A stretch of DNA of 64,000 nucleotides. It comes from Anticarsia gemmatalis (lineage: Eukaryota; Arthropoda; Insecta; Lepidoptera; Erebidae). The notes beneath the pieces are model-generated. The model was not told the DNA's origin, ran no database searches, and saw nothing but the letters and a program-made list of their open reading frames with translations. Where the stretch lies: assembly GCF_050436995.1 (NCBI RefSeq), contig NC_134753.1:10478001-10542000 (forward strand), read 5' to 3'. Within the stretch, counting starts at the first letter, position 1, and every line of letters starts with the position of its first letter. A program made the translations under genes and the position numbers. Below are positions 1-10,674 of the stretch, piece by piece.

Positions 1-138
1 AAAGCTTCTATACGGTTTTTAATGGGTACACTGATGATGATACTTTTTTCCCCAGACAGTATTTTGGTGCGGATAAAGTCGCGAGCAGAAGTTATTATTT
101 GTATAACAGTAAGTAATTTATGTAAAAATGTGTTTCAG

Positions 139-1213
139 GTTATCATGGGATTTACGTTTGACTTTTTCAAGATATGCTCCGTGAGTTACTGGATGATAGC
201 TACTCCGAGCAGGGTAGGTAATAACGGGCTAAATTTTCCCTTCTTATAAACCAGTTATAGACGATATAAGTTGGCACTTCCCACGCAAATGGTTGACAGA
301 ACCAGAGGCGACACACCAATAACTTTCCGAAGTTATGTGTGAAGTTATTAATGACAAAATGTTTCACAAAAGTTTTGTAAAATATTTTTATTTACACACA
401 TACATTAGACACAGAAATATGACGGTAAACAAAACCAACACGATTCTGTAATTTTTATAGTAATTTTGATCAGTGAAATCTTGTTCTAATTATCTATTTT
501 TTGCAGTCTATGGGCATTGATACAATGTCATGGCTTTTTGAATTAGGTCTTCACGTAATGCTTATGTGTTTACCTATGATCTTAATGGAGCTCAGCTTGA
601 ATGATCTCTACTCAGTTAAAACTATTCTCGCTGATCAAGTGTTGTTCTACGAAGGTAAATATAAAATTATTATTTTTACTATGTAGCACACATTGCACTC
701 TTTGTAAAAATGTGACTGGCTTTATAATTTAAACGCATTTCGTTATCATCAAACGCATTAATTACGAACGCGCTTAATGATAACAAAAGGTTTGATTACC
801 GGTTTAGACGAAGAGCTAATGTCTTAACTGATTAACTATTGAATATGTACGGTATATTGCAAAAGGCTCTATTAGATGCGACCAAAAATTGTAAAGAGAG
901 AGTATTTCGTAAATTATTATTATTTTATAATTTTCCTAAGACCTTGTGACGTCGTACACGCTACAGTTGATTCGACATGCGTCGAAATGGAATATAATCC
1001 TGAAAGTAAACTGGTAAACACATGCTAAGTTTTTACTTATTTGTTTCAGACATGAATATAAAATGGATTTTGTACAACACAGTGCAGTTTATAGATGCAA
1101 GTATATCACATTGCTGCGTTTGGAATGAATTCCCCGCGGATCTGAGCCTCGTGTTAGGTTTCATCAATTTGTGTGTTTCTTACACCATCGTTTTGTTACA
1201 ATTTATTTTCTAA
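139..1213 (+). CDS. Gustatory receptor, copy 1 (5'-partial, exons 2-4)
   Basis: This is the 3' part of an insect gustatory receptor, a seven-transmembrane chemoreceptor of sensory neurons. Exons are 139-213, 507-654 and 1050-1213, with AG/GT borders and phases identical to the two complete copies downstream; the stop is at 1211-1213. They code for 128 residues. Exon 3 is strongly hydrophobic and the protein ends in SYTIVLLQFIF, matching the Gr signature TYhhhhhQF with Ser for Thr. Exon 1 (213 codons in the other copies) must lie left of position 1, because bases 1-138 match intron 1 of the other copies. Two AATAAA signals occur around 1699-1715. The C-terminal exon is almost identical to that of copies 2 and 3. 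The ligand cannot be inferred. Confidence 0.85.
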
Positions 1214-1224
1214 CTTTAATAACT

Positions 1225-1465
1225 GCGCGTTTGGCGTAGTGGTTAAAGTGGTCACCTCGCCCCTTCGAATCCCACCTGGGAAAAAAATTGTGTGCTGTAC
1301 ATAAGTATTTACTCTGAGCCTGGTTGTAAATGAATTGATAGAAGTACGTATTTAGAAGTATATAATTATGTTTATCAGTTATATGGTTACAGTCAAGCTC
1401 TGCTTAGTTTGGAATCAGATGACCGTGTGTAAGTTTTCTCAAAATATTTATTTATTATTATTTAT
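1225..1465 (+). mobile_element. tRNA-derived SINE-like insertion after Gr copy 1
   Basis: It begins 12 bp after the Gr stop codon with an A-box-like TGGCGTAGTGG and a B-box-like TTCGAATCCCACC, then a non-tRNA tail (GAGCCTGGTTGTAAATGAATT and onward). Part of the tRNA-like head is deleted relative to the copy at 5757. It is a repeat, not a functional tRNA. Confidence 0.6.
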
Positions 1466-2084
1466 GCGTAATGAAATAGGGTTTAGCTTTAGGGTTTAAC
1501 AATACTTTAATTTGTTTCGAAATCAATTTTACGACACATATAATAATTGCTATCTTAAGGATTTGTGATATGTTATCATTGTAATTACTTATGTGTAATG
1601 ATGTAGAATATTTTTATTCTCTATTATTTTCGAACTTATTTTAATATTATTTCATGGTACACATTTTTACTGTTATCCATTTCATTTGACATGTTTTGAA
1701 TAAAATCAATAATAAACTCATTTCGTTTATAATAAGCTGAATCCTTTATTCATATTGATTCTTTGTACATGTTATATTTTGTAGAGGCTCAAGGTTAGAA
1801 ACTGAAATTATTACGAAAGCTCAAAGATACGGCAACTAAGCAAATTAGACACTTTGAAAACTATGACAGTAGAGATAAATAGCTTTGTTGTGTACTAATA
1901 TAGTTTATAAGACCTTTACTAACAAATTGAGTCATTGATACGTCTATAAATAAATAATTATTATTAATTGTTTCTTTATTTCAATGATTTAACTAAACAT
2001 CTACTCACAGTATATTGCTGTAAATTTATAATGTTAAAGCCTCTGTCTTTCCATCGTATGGTTAGTGGGCGCCCATAGCCAGTT

Positions 2085-2530
2085 GCGCTCACCGGTCGGT
2101 AAATGATCTGTGGGTTAAGCAACCGTTGACGCGGTCATTCCATAGATGGGTGACCGCTTAGTGGTATTTGAACTAGGCGTCTTCGTGCTTCGGAGGGCAC
2201 GTTATAAGTCGGTCCCGGTTGTTGTCTACTAAGATAACAGTCGTTAAGCCACGAACAACTTTCACACTAGGTTGACCACTAACCATACGACAAACAAACA
2301 AACAAGCAAGTGGTCAACCTAGTTCAAAGTGGTTCGAGCTGCCCGAAAGGCCTTTGACATGGCTTAACGACTGTTATCTTAGTTGACAACAACCGAGACC
2401 GGCTTTTTACGTGCCCTCCAAAGCACGAAGACACTCAGGTCGAATACCACTATGCGGTCACCCATCTATAGAATGACCGTGCCAACGGTTGCTCAACCAA
2501 CAGATCTTTTACCGACCGCTGAGCACAACT
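2085..2530. repeat. Long imperfect inverted repeat (foldback or head-to-head pair)
   Basis: The left arm (about 2087-2280) and the right arm (about 2312-2524) are reverse complements over roughly 200 bp with scattered mismatches. The arms share TGACCGC-T-GTGGTATT and CTAAGATAACAGTCGTTAAG. The spacer contains CAAACAAACAAACAAGCAAG. Either a foldback transposon or two oppositely oriented copies of one dispersed repeat would explain it. No coding capacity is visible. Confidence 0.7.
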
Positions 2531-2784
2531 AGCTATAAGCGCCTCAAAAAGTACGGTACGGTACAATATACATTGTAAAATTTTCATCATCATTTTTATC
2601 GCAGAAAATAGTAAAATGCCTTTTATATTGACTTCAAATTAATAAACTTAATAAAATATCAATGTATTAACAATAATTTTCATTAAAAATTAATATATAA
2701 TGTTTAGGACCACTATTCCTCGAAATGATTTTCGAATTACAGCATTTTAAAAAAAGTGAACAATCCCCATTTATTCTTCACTAG

Positions 2785-3045
2785 CTGACCCGCGCAACTT
2801 CGCTTGCGTCACATGAGAGAGAATAGGTCAAAATGTTCCCCGTTTTTGTAACATTTTTCACTGGTACTCTGCTCCTATTGGCCGTAGCGTGATGATATAT
2901 AGCCTAAAGCCTTCCTCGATAACTATTCTATCCAACACTGAAAGAATTTTTCAAATCGGACCAGTAGTTCCTGAGATTAGCGCGTTCAAACAAACAAACA
3001 AACAAACAAACTCTTCAGCTTTATAATATTATTATAGATTTGTAT
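2785..3045 (+). mobile_element. Dispersed lepidopteran repeat (AGCTGACCCGCGCAACTTCG type)
   Basis: It starts with CTAGCTGACCCGCGCAACTT, contains TTTTTCAAATCGGACCAGTAG, and ends in a (CAAA)n tract followed by TTTATAATATTATTATAGAT. A second, clearly related copy sits at 11315-11585. It resembles the non-coding end of a transposon family I recognise from many moth genomes. The class is not certain. Confidence 0.6.
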
Positions 3046-3202
3046 TTGTACAAGACTTAATTAACAAATAATTTTATTGACACTCATTATACGACTATAG
3101 CATGATGTTTAAGGAGTTTTATTTGAGAGATACATGTTAATGGTATTTTTAGTGAAATTGCCATTTTGCGAGTGACTATTTTAGCCTACTTCTTATCTAT
3201 AC

Positions 3203-3600
3203 TTATGATATAAATGCGAAAGTTTACGAGAATTTAGAATATCTGTTATCCTATCACACACTAAACTACGAAACGGATTTTTATGCAATTTGGTGCGCAG
3301 ATAGTTTATAATCTGGATTAACCCATTAGCCACCTTTACACACACACTCTATCGCGCATGAAACAACAATCGTGCATGAAAGAGTTCGTGTGTGAAGGGA
3401 AAGGAAAGACAACGCGCCGCGCTCATCTGTCAAGCTCGCGATGAAAATCGCGAGCGAAGACCGCACTGCTTTCCCGCGCGTGATCCTGCACTCTCCTAAG
3501 ATCGTGCGATAGATTGTGTGTCTGTAAAGGTGGCTATTGAAAAGTTTTTACTAAAACAAAACTTTTTACGCAGATGAAGTCGCAGTCAGAAGCTTGTTAT
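3203..3600 (+). mobile_element. Lep1/Helitron-like fragment interrupted by a 206-bp MITE, upstream of Gr copy 2
   Basis: The left part (TATAAATGCGAAAGTTTACG, then TGCAATTTGGTGCGCAGATA) and the right part (CGCAGATGAAGTCGCAGTCAG) belong to one dispersed repeat. It is split by a MITE at 3329-3534 with terminal inverted repeats (GCCACCTTTACA / TGTAAAGGTGGC) flanked by TA on both sides, a Tc1/mariner-type duplication. The same nested pair lies upstream of Gr copy 3, so it travelled with the gene duplication. Confidence 0.65.
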
Positions 3601-3639
3601 TGTCAAATGACAAGGGTAAATAACCTACATCACCCAACA

Positions 3640-3884
3640 AGATAATTGAATTCCTAATAGTCCAATGCAAATCATTGTTATCCTTTATTCTTAATCAATA
3701 ACCACTCTGTTATAACTACTTCTCGCAACCAATGATTATAATGTATTTATATCCCTAAAACAAAAAACACATTAATCCAACTCCAATTCACATCATATTC
3801 AATTATTTCTCCAAAAATAAAAACAAAGCAATCAATTTGTTCGAAGTTGAAGTCTCATTCTGTATTAACAAAGTAACCGGCAAC
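3640..3884 (+). promoter_or_regulatory. Upstream/5'UTR segment of Gr copy 2, conserved in copy 3
   Basis: The bases directly upstream of the start codon are closely matched by 6780-7048, in contrast to the diverged insertions around them. Both copies contain TAATGTATTTATATC about 140 bp before the ATG, a weak TATA-like element, and the context CCGGCAACATG at the start. The promoter was therefore duplicated with the gene. The exact transcription start is not visible. Confidence 0.4.
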
Positions 3885-5308
3885 ATGTCGTCTATTCGCT
3901 TATACAAAACAGATAATAAAACATACTCTTTATTTAGTTTCGTGATGTTTTGTAGATTGTTAGTCGGGAACTACTACAAACTGAGCAAGTCACCTGCTAT
4001 CTGTTTCATAGCTTGGTGCTACTGTATCCTCATATTTTGCGTCTCTCTCTATATTTACTGGTACATCCTGACAGACATTAAAAAAACGCCTGAGTTTTTG
4101 TACTCCTCATCTGTAATAACAGAATCTGCAATACATGTAATCATTTCGTTTGTAACCAAAGAAGAATACATAACTCGATTTGTAACCAACCATTCGCGAA
4201 ACCATTTTCTTGCACCACTGCTCATTTTTGTATCAATAGCTGCATGCATCGCTTCTGCTCCTTTGAAACCCTTTACATCTCAGGTGTTCCTTACCGCTAA
4301 CGCTTTTATGTATGTAGTTTCTGTCGTATGTCGCTTCAATACATTTTACGTTACATACGAGTATCGCAATCGAGTGAATGCTCTACTAAAATCTTTAAAA
4401 TGCGACTTACAAAACAAGCATGTGACAGATGAAATCAAATTACTTTGTATAAGAATATTTGGCAGCAATTACACTAATTTGCTGCATGAGTTTTATCCTG
4501 CTTTCATGATTATGAGAATAAAGGTGAGATCAGTCTAAAGTATGCTACTTTCCTACTAATATTATAAATGCCAAAGTTTGTATGTATGCATGGATGAATC
4601 TTTGTATGTATGTTTATTACTCTTTCGCAAAAAAATGCTTCTAGAGAATGGGTACACTGATAGCGTATACTCTAGATTAATACGAAGGATACTTTTTCCC
4701 CGGGAAATGATGTGGTGCGGATGAAGTCGCGGGCAAAAGCTATTACTTGTATAACTATAAGTAATTAATGTAAAAAATGTGTTTCAGGTTATCATGGGAT
4801 TTACGTTTGACTTTTTCAAGATATGTTCCGTGAGTTACTGGATGATAATGACTCCGAGCAGGGTAGGTAATAACAGGCTAAATTTTTCCTCCTAGTAAAC
4901 CAGTGATAGACGACATAAGTTGGCACTTTCCACACAAATGGTTTACGGTTCGAACCCGAGGCTACACACCAATATTTTCAATGTCTAACGTATAAGACAT
5001 AGAAATATGATGGTAAACAAAACCATCACGATTTTGTAATTTATATAGTAATTTTGATCAGTGCAATCTTGTTCTAATTATCTATTTTTTGCAGTCTATG
5101 GGCATTGATACAATGTCATGGCTTTTTGAATTAGGTCTTCACGTAATGCTCATGTGTTTACCTATGATCTTAATGGAGCTCAGCTTGAACGATCTCTACG
5201 CAGTTAAAACTATTCTCGCTGATCAAGTGTTGTTCTACGAAGGTAAATAAACATATAATTATTTTTAACCCCCGGCAAAAAAAAGAGGGGTGTTATAAGT
5301 TTGACGTA

Positions 5309-5365
<57 letters not shown>

Positions 5366-5748
5366 GTCCGTACGTGCGTGCGTGCGTGCGTGCGTGCGTG
5401 CGTACGTACGTGCGTGCGTGCGCTCGTGCGTGCGTGCGTACGTGCGTACGTGCGTGCGTGTGTGTGTGTGTGTCTGTGGCATCATAACTCCCGAACGGAT
5501 GCAGTTGTTTAAATTTAGTATTTTTTGTATTATAGGTTACTCATCTGCGAGTGTTCTTGGATATGTTTTACTTATTTGTTTCAGACATAAATATAAAATG
5601 GATTTTGTACAACACAGTGCAGTTTATAGATGCAAGTATATCACATTGCTGCGTTTGGAATGAATTCCCCGCGGATCTGAGCCTCGTGTTAGGTTTCATC
5701 AATTTGTGTGTTTCTTATACCATCGTTTTGTTGCAATTTATTTTCTAA
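3885..5748 (+). CDS. Gustatory receptor, copy 2 (four exons, complete)
   Basis: Encodes a 341-residue insect gustatory receptor of the plasma membrane. Exons are 3885-4523, 4788-4862, 5095-5242 and 5585-5748; the first two introns are phase 0 and the third is phase 1, all GT-AG. The ATG at 3885 was chosen over upstream non-ATG codons because the homologous ATG exists in copy 3. Hydrophobic segments lie near residues 15-28, 38-62, 76-92, 107-124 and 134-158, with more in exon 3 and at the C-terminus. Residues 331-341 (SYTIVLLQFIF) carry the Gr TYhhhhhQF motif with Ser for Thr. The length is at the short end for insect Grs. Intron 3 holds a TG-rich microsatellite. An AATAAA lies at 6086-6091. 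The ligand class is unknown; the family assignment rests on topology, the motif and the exon pattern. Confidence 0.88.
4550..4752 (+). mobile_element. Lep1/Helitron-like repeat in intron 1 of Gr copy 2
   Basis: Begins TCCTACTAATATTATAAATG and ends GAAGTCGCGGGCAAAAGC, the two ends of a common lepidopteran non-autonomous repeat. Related sequence occupies the same intron in copy 1 (1-115) and copy 3 (8291-8555), so the insertion preceded the Gr duplications. Confidence 0.6.
5268..5535 (+). repeat. Repeat with (TG)n/(CGTG)n microsatellite in intron 3 of Gr copy 2
   Basis: AACCCCCGGCAAAAAAAAGA introduces a dispersed repeat that contains a TG tract from about 5311 and a GTGC/GTAC tract to about 5475, followed by CTGTGGCATCATAACTCCCG. 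The long cysteine/valine or threonine/histidine open frames here come only from the dinucleotide tract. Confidence 0.8.
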
Positions 5749-5756
5749 CTTAAATA

Positions 5757-5940
5757 ACTGCGCGTTTGGCACAGTGACTAAAGTGGTCACCGGGCCTAAA
5801 TAACCATTGCGCCGCGTGTGGCGGGTTCGAATCCCACTTGGGACATATATTTGTGTGATGAGCTCCAGTATTTGTTTTGAGCCTGATTGTAAATTAATCT
5901 ATAGAAGTATGTACATAGAAGTATATATATACTTACTATC
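5757..5940 (+). mobile_element. tRNA-derived SINE after Gr copy 2
   Basis: Same family and same position relative to the stop codon as the copy at 1225. Here the tRNA-like head is fuller, with A box TGGCACAGTGA and B box GGGTTCGAATCCCAC, then the tail TTTGTGTGATGAGC and TGAGCCTGATTGTAAAT. It is absent after Gr copy 3. Confidence 0.65.
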
Positions 5941-6439
5941 TAAAGGATTTGTGATTTGTTATCATTGTAATTACTTATGTGTAATGATGTAGAATATTTT
6001 TAGGCTCTATTATTTTCGAACTTGTTTTAATATTTTTTCAATGGTGCACATATTTACTGCTATCCATTTCATTTGATATGGTTGAAATAAAATCAATAAT
6101 AAACTCTTTTCTTTTCTCGTTTAAAATAAGGTGAATCCTTTATACATATTGATTCTTTGTACATGTTATATTTTTTGTGCATACTCAAGGTTAAAAACTG
6201 AAATTATTACGAAAGCTCAAAGTTACGACAGCTAAGCTGATTAGATACTTTGAAAACACTATGATATTAAATTGTTTCTTTATTTCTGTGATTAAGCTTA
6301 ATATCTATTTACAGTATATTTCTATTGATTATATTATGCTCTCTTATCAATTGATATTGTTAAAGCCCGAAAAAGTACAGTCGAAAGCAAAAATAATATA
6401 TGTACATTATAAGTTTTCGTCAACAATTTTATTTGTGAA

Positions 6440-6767
6440 AATAGTAAGATGCCTATCACGCAAATACTACAGAACGGATTATTATGCAATTTGGTACGCA
6501 GGTAGTTTATAACCTGTATTAACCCATTAGCCACCTTTACACACAGACTATCGCGCAAGAAACAACAGTCGCGCGTGCAAGGGGAAAGGAAAGACTACGA
6601 ACCGCGCCCGCGAAGAAAATCGCGAGCGAAGACCGCGCTGCTTTCCCGCGCGTAATCCTGCACGTTCCTAAGAACTTGCAATAGAGTGTGTGTGTGCGTG
6701 TAAAGGTGGCTATTTTATTAATACAAATCTTTACGCAGATGAAGTCGCCGGTAGAAACGTGTTATGG
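6440..6767 (+). mobile_element. Lep1-like fragment interrupted by a 181-bp MITE, upstream of Gr copy 3
   Basis: The MITE at 6530-6710 has the same GCCACCTTTACA / TGTAAAGGTGGC ends and TA flanks as 3329-3534, and the flanking host repeat is the same. It is shorter internally by about 25 bp. It is orthologous within the tandem duplication to 3203-3600. Confidence 0.65.
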
Positions 6768-7048
6768 TCATTTTCTTTACATCACCCAACAAGTTAATTG
6801 AGTTCATAATAGTCCATTGCAAAACATTGTTATCCTTTATTCTTAATCAATAACCACTCTATTATAACTACAGACTACTTAGCTTCTTGCAGCCAATTAC
6901 AATAATGTATTTATATCATTAAAACAAAAAACACATTCATCCAACTCCAATTTACATCAAATTCAATTATTTCTACCAAAATAAAAACAAAGTAATCAAT
7001 TTGTTCGAAGTTGAAGTCTCATTCTGTATTGACAAAGTAACCGGCAAC

Positions 7049-9964
7049 ATGTCGTCTATTCGCTTATACAAAACAGATAATAAAACATACTCTTTATTTA
7101 GTTTCGTGATGTTTTGTAGATTGTTAGTCGGAAACTACTACAAACTGAGCAAGTCACCTGCAATCTGTTTCATAGCTTGGTGCTACTGTATCCTCACATT
7201 TTGCGTCTCTCTCTACATTTACTGGTACATCATGACATGCCTCAAAAAAATGCCCGAAATTTTGTACTCCTCAGCTATAATAACAGAATCTGCAATACAT
7301 GTAATCATTTCGTTTGTAACCAAAGAAGAATACATAACTCGATTTGTAACCAGCCATTCGCGAAACCATTTTTTTGCACCGCTGCTCATTTTTGTATCAA
7401 TAACTGCAGGCATCGCTGCTGCCCCTACGAAACCCTTTTCATCTCAAGTGTTTATTACCGCTAACGCATTTATGCATGTAGTTTCTGTCGTATGTCGTCT
7501 CCCTACATTTTACGCTGCATATGAATTTCGTAATCGAGTGAATGCTCTACTGAATTCTTTAAAATACGACTTACAAAACAAGCATGTGACTGACGAAATC
7601 AAATTCCTTTGTATAAGAATATTTGGCAGTAATTACACTAATTTGCTACATGAGTTTTATCCTGCTTTCATGGTTATGAGAATAAAGGTGAGATTAATTT
7701 TAAGGCTCCTACACACAGCACACAGTGCCGTGCACCCGGCGGCATTCACAGCCGCCGGCTTCGCACACCCAGGGCCGACATCGCGGCCGCCGCGGTGCAG
7801 CCGGCGGCTTCCACAGTCGCGGGTTTTGCCACACAAAAGAGCTACCGGGTTGTGCCGGTGGCTTAGTCGGCTTGCCGCCGGTGGCACACACAGATATTTG
7901 ACACACCGACGTATTGATGTATCATTCTTGACACATTAAGTACGTTATCTGCTCAAAGAAATAGGCTATAGTCTCGTTTACAAAAATGTATTTCTTGTGT
8001 ATGTGATAGACGTTTTAAAAAATAAATCCTCTTTAATATTATTTATTTAATTATTAAAAGTTTAATATGAAAATGAGTAAGAAGATTTAAGCCGACTCAG
8101 GCACTACATAAAAAATAATATGGTACCACAGAGCAGATACTAAACGTAACGGTTTATTCAAATTATTGTAGCATTGAAGTCACACTATTTTATGTCACTG
8201 TCACTGCGCGGCTTAAGCCGGCGGTACTATTGCCTGCGGTACGGTCGCGGCAATACAAGCGACTAGTAAGTAGCTTTTAAGTGTGTTACTGTCCTACTAA
8301 TATTATAAATGCGAAAGTTTGTAAAAATGAATGGATGGGAAAATGGATATATTATTATATGTTACTGTAAAAGCCCGAACTGTGGCAAATCCTATGATTT
8401 TCCGGTAAAACCTAAGATTTACCAATTCTCAACGCCCGGGGACGGATTTTAATGAAATTTGGTGCACTGGTAGCTTATAATCTGGATTAATGCATAGGAT
8501 ACTCTTAACCCCGGGAAATATTCTCATGCAGACAAAGTCGCGAGTAATAACTAGTATTTGTATAATAAGTAATTTATGTAAAAATATGTTTTAGGTCATC
8601 ATGGGATTCACACTCGACTTTTTCAAGATATGTACTGTGAGTTACTGGTTGATATCTACTGCTGGAAAGGTAAGACTAATAACGATCCAAATATCCTCTT
8701 ACAATAGGTACAGGTAGAATAATGTGCAATCCAATAGGGCTAAGTTGATATGACCGCGCGGAACTTTCGACCTCGCGGTACAAGATCGGAGTAAACAGGT
8801 GGTATTATATTAGTGTAGTATCTACATCACCGCGCGGTAACAGAACCGAGAAACCGCGCGGTTACTCGCGGTTCAAGAACTAGCGCGCGGGTCGTAGCGC
8901 GACGCGCGGTATTGCGCGGTGATGTAGACGATACTAGCTGTTTACTTCGATCTTGTACCGCTCGGTCGAAAGTTCCGTGCGGTCATATGAATTTAGCCTA
9001 TATCGGTAAACATTTATTTAAACAATACAAGACACAGAATTATGACTGTAAATAAAACTAACAAGATGTTTGTTGATAAGATTCAGAGCAGTTTCATTAT
9101 ATCTGTTACATTTTATTTTTATTTCATACGAGAATGTAAATTATATTGTGGGTTTAATCAGTGAAAACATTTTCTAATTATAAATTTTTTGCAGTCTATG
9201 GGCATACATACAATATCATGGCTTTTTGAATTAGGTCTTCACGTAATGCTCATGTGTTTACCTATGATCTTAATGGAGCTCGGCTTGAATGATCTCTACG
9301 CAGTTAAAACTATTCTCGCTGATCAAGTGTTGTTCTACAAAGGTATATGACTAGATTTTTTTATTTATTACTTTATACATGGCTTAGCCTTTCTTCCAAA
9401 CTATATTGGAGTCGGCTCCCAGTCTCACCTAGTGCAGCTGAGGACCAGTGTTTTACATGAAGCGACTGCCTATCTAACCTCCATAATGCAGTTACTTGGA
9501 TTATAGCACCCTTGATACCCTTCGGTAAGACTGGTTGTCAGACTTTCAAGCTTCTGATTACCGCCAACGACTGTCAAGGATCTTCGAAATTGACAGCCGT
9601 GACCCACAATTTAACGTGCCTGACATACGAAGGAACAGGACAAAACGTCCCCAACCCGCACTTGGTCAGCGTGGTGGTGTCAAGGCCTAACCCCTTCCTT
9701 ATTACATGAGGAGACCCTTGCCCAGCAGTGGGACATTAATGAGCTAAATTTATTTATTTATTATTTTTATACCAAAGTTACTTTTTATTAATTGTTTCAG
9801 ACAAAAATATAAAATGGATTTTGTACAACACAGTGCAGTTTATAGATGCAAGTATATCTCATTGCTGCGTTTGGAATGAATTCCCCGCGGATCTGAGCCT
9901 CGTGTTAGGTTTCATCAATTTGTGTGTTTCTTACACCATCGTTTTGTTGCAATTTATTTTTTAA
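7049..9964 (+). CDS. Gustatory receptor, copy 3 (four exons, complete)
   Basis: A 341-residue paralogue of copy 2. Exons are 7049-7687, 8595-8669, 9195-9342 and 9801-9964, with the same lengths and phases. The first 49 residues are identical to copy 2. About 26 of 213 residues then differ in exon 1, 7 of 25 in exon 2, 4 of 49 in exon 3 and 1 of 54 in exon 4. The C-terminal SYTIVLLQFIF is unchanged. All introns are enlarged by transposons: a GC-rich insertion plus a Lep1-like element in intron 1, a 250-bp foldback MITE in intron 2 and a composite repeat in intron 3. No stop or frameshift is seen, so it appears functional. An AATAAA lies at 10436-10441. Confidence 0.88.
7702..8270. repeat. GC-rich insertion in intron 1 of Gr copy 3
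   Basis: Present only in copy 3. Bases 7720-7890 contain three degenerate repeats around CGGCGGC...CACAG...GCACAC, far richer in GC than the surroundings. Bases 8200-8265 contain a further CGGCGG/CGCGGC stretch. Open frames on both strands here come from base composition. Origin unknown, probably a transposon. Confidence 0.4.
8745..8995. mobile_element. MITE with long terminal inverted repeats in intron 2 of Gr copy 3
   Basis: The left end ATATGACCGCGCGGAACTTT is the imperfect reverse complement of the right end AAAGTTCCGTGCGGTCATAT. Pairing continues inward through TACAAGATCG and AGTAAACA. The interior is rich in CGCGCGG. No coding capacity. Confidence 0.75.
9372..9755 (+). mobile_element. 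Composite dispersed repeat in intron 3 of Gr copy 3
   Basis: Contains CTATATTGGAGTCGGCTCCC, CCAACCCGCACTTGG and CCCAGCAGTGGGACA, a sequence set common in moth genomes. Related pieces occur at 21600-21720, 25265-25330, 30716-30915 (reverse) and 45044-45147. Likely the tail of a non-LTR or SINE family. Confidence 0.55.
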
Positions 9965-10069
9965 CTTTAATAACTTGTGTATTATGAATATAAAATTGAT
10001 AAAAAAATTGAAAAAAACACCTGTATTGTATGGGGACCCCCTTAATATGCTATATTTTATTTTTAGTTG

Positions 10070-10250
10070 TAGGGGCAACGGATATAGGTTCGTAATTTAT
10101 GAAAATTTCAGCATCCTAGCTTTTACGGTTTATGAGATACAGCCTGGTGACAGACGGACAGAAAGACGAGATTTTTTACGATTTTTCGTGGGAGGCTTAG
10201 TAACACGGGTTCCGTTTTTACCTTTAAGGTACGAAACCCTAAAAAAGGAT
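10070..10250 (+). mobile_element. Dispersed repeat ending GGTACGAAACCCTAAAAA
   Basis: Carries TTTATGAGATACAGCCTGG, a GACAGACGGACAG tract and GGTACGAAACCCTAAAAA, a widely dispersed lepidopteran repeat, here downstream of Gr copy 3 and inside its 3'UTR interval. Confidence 0.5.
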
Positions 10251-10674
10251 ACTTTAACGATATTTCAATTTGTTTCGAAAATATTTTTACGCCACATATT
10301 TCTAAATAATTTGTTATTGTTTTCATACTCTTATGAAATTAAATATGTAGATTATTTTTAAGTTACGTCATTCTTGACCTTGTCTTAATTACATATTTTT
10401 ATTGCTATCCAATTAACTTATGTTTCGAAAAAGTCAATAAAAAACTCATTTCACATGTAATAAGCCGAGTCTTTCATTCATATTGATTATTTTTATATGC
10501 TTATATTTTTGTACATGCTCAAGGTTAGAACCCGAAATAATTATGAAAGCACTATCAAGACGATCAAGTCGTTGTTATAATTCGTCATATTGCATAACAA
10601 TAAATTGATTATTTCGTTCAATAATTCTAAACATATCGATGATAATAAGTTTCTGTCATTATTTTATACTCCCT

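Noticed and set aside
5210..5663. Long Cys/Val and Thr/His/Arg open frames
   Set aside because: They come entirely from the (TG)n/(CGTG)n microsatellite inside intron 3 of Gr copy 2.
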